Positions 61,099 through 64,000 of a stretch of 64,000 nucleotides of DNA are shown in pieces (position 1 is the stretch's first letter; every line of letters begins with the position of its first letter). The stretch covers positions 817,924-881,923 of the forward strand of contig JACIVX010000001.1 in the NCBI GenBank assembly GCA_014361295.1, in the 5' to 3' direction. Under the pieces are notes generated by a model. The model searched no databases and was not told where the DNA came from. It saw only the letters and a list, made by a program, of their open reading frames with translations. The translations under genes were made by a program, and so were the position numbers. The DNA comes from Methanomassiliicoccales archaeon (GTDB taxonomy: Archaea > Thermoplasmatota > Thermoplasmata > Methanomassiliicoccales > JACIVX01).

Positions 61099-64000
61099 TG
61101 CCAGAGGAATTGGTTGGAGCGGCACTTGTCATCGGTGGTGGCATAGGTGGAGTGCAGGCTGCACTCGATCTCGCTGATTCAGGATTTAAGGTCTACCTGG
61201 TGGATTCAAGCCCTAGCATCGGCGGAACAATGGCTCAGCTCGACAAGACTTTCCCGACGAATGATTGCTCGATGTGCATTATGGCGCCAAAACTTGTCTC
61301 AGCTGGTAGGCATCGCAATATCGAAATCATCAGCAATGCCGAAATCACAAAAGTCGAAGGCAGAGCAGGACAGTTCAAAGTGACCGTTACCAAACATTAC
61401 CCATATATCAACCCTCAAAAATGCACTGGCTGTGGGATCTGCGCGGAACACTGCCCGATCGAAGGTCCAAATTGGTTCGATGAGAATCTAGCTCCCAGAA
61501 AAGCGATCTACGTCCCCTTCCCTCAGGCCGTTCCCCTTGTTTATACAATTGAAAAGGGCATGTGCATTGGGTGTGGCGAATGTCAAAAGGTCTGCAGCGC
61601 GCAGGCGATTGAATTCAAACCATACGACGAGGAATCGAGGGTGATCGAAGTTGGCGCGATCATCTTAAGCATGGGCTTCGACAAATTCAAGGCTTTCAAG
61701 AAAAGAGAATATGGTTACGGAATCTTTCCCAACGTAATCACGAATTCTGAATTCGAGCGTATGCTCAGCGCCTCTGGTCCAACTGGAGGCCATATCATCC
61801 GGCCGTCTGACGGCGATATACCAAAAAGAATCGCATTTATTCAATGCGTCGGGTCGCGTGATGCGCAGCTCGGTCACGGATATTGTTCGTCAATCTGTTG
61901 CATGGCAGCGCTGAAGGAGGCGATTATTGCACAGGAACATGAGCCAGATATCCAATGTCATATCTTCTTCATGGATGTCAGAGCCTTTGGCAAGGAATTC
62001 GAAGAGTACAGAATAAGGGCTGAAGAGGAATACGGCATCAAAATCTCGAGGAACACGCGAGTTGCTGGAATTGAAGAAGACCATGCTACTGGAAACCTTA
62101 TTATCAGATACTATAGGGAAACTGAAAATCAACAAGATGAGCTTGTCGAGGAGACTTTCGATCTCATTGTTTTATCAGTTGGGATGGTACCATCCGATGA
62201 TGCGCAACGTCTTTGCAAGAAACTCGGAGTGAAGCTTAACGAATTCGGTTATTGCTGGACTTCAGACTTTTCCCCGCTCGAGACAAACGTGCCTGGCATT
62301 TTTGTCTGCGGCACGTTCTCTTCACCAAAAGATATCCCTGACACGGTCGCACAGGGAAGTGGGGTCGCCGCAAAGGTCGGTTCACTATTAAGCGGTGCGC
62401 GAGGAACACTAGTCAGCGCGACCGAATTTCCAGAAGAAATCGACGTCGCCGGTCAGGAGCCAAGAATCGGTGTCTTCGTTTGCCACTGCGGTATCAACAT
62501 CGGTGGCATCATTGATGTCCCCACTGTCACAGCATATGCAAAAACACTCCCCCACGTTGTTTATGCAGAAGATAATCTCTATACATGTTCATCAGACACA
62601 CAGGAGCGAATCAAGGAAAAGATCAAAGAACATAGACTCAACCGCGTTGTCGTCGCCTCCTGCACACCGAGGACACATGAGCCTCTTTTCCGTAACACAC
62701 TAAGAGAGGCGGGGCTTAATCCTTACCTCTTTGAAATGGCTAACATCCGAGATCAATGCTCATGGGTTCACATGAAGGAAAAGGAAAAAGCGACGCAAAA
62801 AGCGAAAGATCTGGTAAGAATGTCTGTCATGAGAGCTGCACTTCTGAATCCGCTTCCTACCCAAAAAGTTCCAGTCAAGAAAGCGGCGCTCGTGATCGGT
62901 GGCGGGCTTGCGGGAATGACCGCAGCTCTTGAGATCGCGGCGCAGGGTTTCCCGGTTCACATCGTGGAAAAGGAAAGGGAATTGGGAGGCAATCTCAGAA
63001 GGATCAATTATCTGATTACAGGTTCAGATCCAAAAAAGATATTAAACGAGATTGTCAGAAAAGTGAGCGAGAATCCTCTTATCAAAATTCATCTCGAGAC
63101 GACAGTCGAAGATATTTCTGGGTATGTTGGCAATTTTACCACGACACTTTCCAGCGGCGAGAAGATTGAACATGGAGTCATTGTTGTTGCGACAGGCGGT
63201 GTCGAATACCGTCCGAAAGAATATCTCTATGGCGTATCGTCTCGTGTCGTGACGCAGACCGAGTTCGGCAAAATGCTCGCGGAGGACAAGATCGATGCAA
63301 AAACAGTAGCAATCATACAATGTGTTGGCTCAAGAAATCGTGAGTTTCCGAATTGCAGCAGAATCTGCTGCTTCACGTCAATCGCTAACGCAATTGAGCT
63401 CAAGCGACGGCATCCCGAGACGACCGTTTACATCCTCTACAAGGACATCCGAACTTATGGGTTCAACGAAGTCTACTACACAGAAGCTGCGCGCCTCGGC
63501 GTTGTATTCCTTCGATATGGAGAAGATAGCCCACCAGTTCTGAAGGAAACAGACGGGCAATTGGAACTAACTGTCAAGGATCAATTCCTGATGGAAGACT
63601 TTATTATCCATCCTGATCTCGTCGTGCTGAACGCCGCGGTGAGGCCAAACCCCGATAACGAACGTCTCGCCAAGATGCTCAAGGTGCCATTGACCAAGGA
63701 TGGCTACTTCCTCGAGGCACATATGAAACTGCGACCGGTCGATTTCGCAACCGAAGGTGTTTTCCTCGCTGGCCTCGCTCACTGGCCTAAACTCATTGAG
63801 GAGAGTATCTCACAGGCGTGCGGCGCCGCTGCGAGAGCTGTTACAATTCTGTCGAAAGATGAACTTGAAGCTGAAGCGGTGGTCTCGTGTGTCGATGAGG
63901 CGAGATGCCGGGGATGCGGTCGATGCGAAGAGGTCTGTGAATTCTCAGCCGCTACAGTCAGGGAAGTTGCACCTGGTGTCTTGAAAGCGTATATCAACCC
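61098..64000 (+). CDS. hdrA2: Double-length HdrA (two fused HdrA flavoprotein modules), runs off the window
   Basis: This open frame gives 967 residues with no stop before the edge. Module 1 starts directly with an FAD motif (VIGGGIGGVQAAL, residue ~12), then FPTNDCSMC and ferredoxin motifs near 109 (CTGCGICAEHCP) and 155 (CIGCGECQKVC), but lacks the N-terminal HdrA domain. Module 2 begins near residue 457 with that domain (IGVFVCHCGINIGG, CTPRTHEPLFR), then a second FAD domain (VIGGGLAGMTAA, ~600), and a ferredoxin motif near 937 (CRGCGRCEEVC). Fused HdrA pseudo-dimers have been noted in other anaerobes. Two flavins in one chain next to HdrABC-MvhD suggest a large bifurcating complex. Confidence 0.92.
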   Translation, partial: MPEELVGAALVIGGGIGGVQAALDLADSGFKVYLVDSSPSIGGTMAQLDKTFPTNDCSMCIMAPKLVSAGRHRNIEIISNAEITKVEGRAGQFKVTVTKHYPYINPQKCTGCGICAEHCPIEGPNWFDENLAPRKAIYVPFPQAVPLVYTIEKGMCIGCGECQKVCSAQAIEFKPYDEESRVIEVGAIILSMGFDKFKAFKKREYGYGIFPNVITNSEFERMLSASGPTGGHIIRPSDGDIPKRIAFIQCVGSRDAQLGHGYCSSICCMAALKEAIIAQEHEPDIQCHIFFMDVRAFGKEFEEYRIRAEEEYGIKISRNTRVAGIEEDHATGNLIIRYYRETENQQDELVEETFDLIVLSVGMVPSDDAQRLCKKLGVKLNEFGYCWTSDFSPLETNVPGIFVCGTFSSPKDIPDTVAQGSGVAAKVGSLLSGARGTLVSATEFPEEIDVAGQEPRIGVFVCHCGINIGGIIDVPTVTAYAKTLPHVVYAEDNLYTCSSDTQERIKEKIKEHRLNRVVVASCTPRTHEPLFRNTLREAGLNPYLFEMANIRDQCSWVHMKEKEKATQKAKDLVRMSVMRAALLNPLPTQKVPVKKAALVIGGGLAGMTAALEIAAQGFPVHIVEKERELGGNLRRINYLITGSDPKKILNEIVRKVSENPLIKIHLETTVEDISGYVGNFTTTLSSGEKIEHGVIVVATGGVEYRPKEYLYGVSSRVVTQTEFGKMLAEDKIDAKTVAIIQCVGSRNREFPNCSRICCFTSIANAIELKRRHPETTVYILYKDIRTYGFNEVYYTEAARLGVVFLRYGEDSPPVLKETDGQLELTVKDQFLMEDFIIHPDLVVLNAAVRPNPDNERLAKMLKVPLTKDGYFLEAHMKLRPVDFATEGVFLAGLAHWPKLIEESISQACGAAARAVTILSKDELEAEAVVSCVDEARCRGCGRCEEVCEFSAATVREVAPGVLKAYIN

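Overview
This 64 kb window is archaeal chromosomal DNA. It has archaeal/eukaryote-type ribosomal proteins (eS4, eL19, eL32, eL43), aIF1, protein subunits of RNase P, Cbf5, the exosome with Rrp4/Rrp41/Rrp42, SBDS, a KEOPS Pcc1 subunit, an archaeal prefoldin, a proteasome alpha subunit, RaSEA and FtsZ. The gene set and order fit an uncultivated, anaerobic member of Thermoplasmatota (the euryarchaeal Thermoplasmata side): eL32 has a helix-hairpin-helix extension, eL34 and eL14 are missing beside cmk/cbf5, and GlpABC and Hdr/MvhD are present. This placement is an inference from gene content, not from a tree. Start codons are often TTG or GTG. Many gene junctions are 4-nt ATGA/GTGA/TTGA overlaps, so long polycistronic, translationally coupled units are common.

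Layout. 1-4.2 kb: the end of glycerol kinase and glpABC, which feed glycerol carbon and electrons into metabolism. 4.2-9.8 kb: a small Cys protein, two RecA/KaiC-like ATPases with partly degenerate P-loops, and a GlmU-like/GlmS pair for UDP-GlcNAc synthesis. 9.8-12.7 kb: an accessory stretch with a membrane-inserted Cas4-like nuclease, a CDIN1/TPD-type nuclease, a zinc-ribbon membrane protein and an MJ1316-domain protein. 12.8-15.8 kb: purine salvage (adenine deaminase and two phosphoribosyltransferases). 15.8-19.2 kb: an ABC-2 exporter and a TctA-like membrane protein. 19.2-25.7 kb: a compact trpEG(DC)FBA operon with a TrpD-TrpC fusion. 26-27 kb: a frameshifted metallo-beta-lactamase nuclease gene.

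27-42.9 kb (minus strand) is the large ribosomal superoperon, from uL3 through SecY, an Oxa1/EMC3-like protein, Cmk and Cbf5. It includes a 48-residue uS14 gene and is preceded by a leader with a hairpin and a possible small ORF. 43.3-49 kb: a small conserved-looking protein, RaSEA, an NADH oxidase/CoA-disulfide reductase-like flavoprotein with a ubiquitin-like MoaD/SAMP protein, TyrRS and a DHH phosphoesterase. 49.2-54.1 kb (minus): the exosome/proteasome superoperon. 54.2-56.6 kb: Pop5 coupled to FtsZ, and a membrane-anchored protein with a RING-like finger plus zinc ribbons. 57-64 kb: an hdrA-hdrC-hdrB-mvhD-hdrA2 operon, whose last gene is a double-length HdrA running off the window. It is preceded by a well-placed 40-codon ORF.

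I found no rRNA, tRNA, CRISPR array, insertion sequence or integrase. The places most worth following up are the nuclease pair at 9.8-11.6 kb, the Hdr operon with its upstream small ORF, the membrane RING-like protein, the uL3 leader and the frameshifted nuclease.
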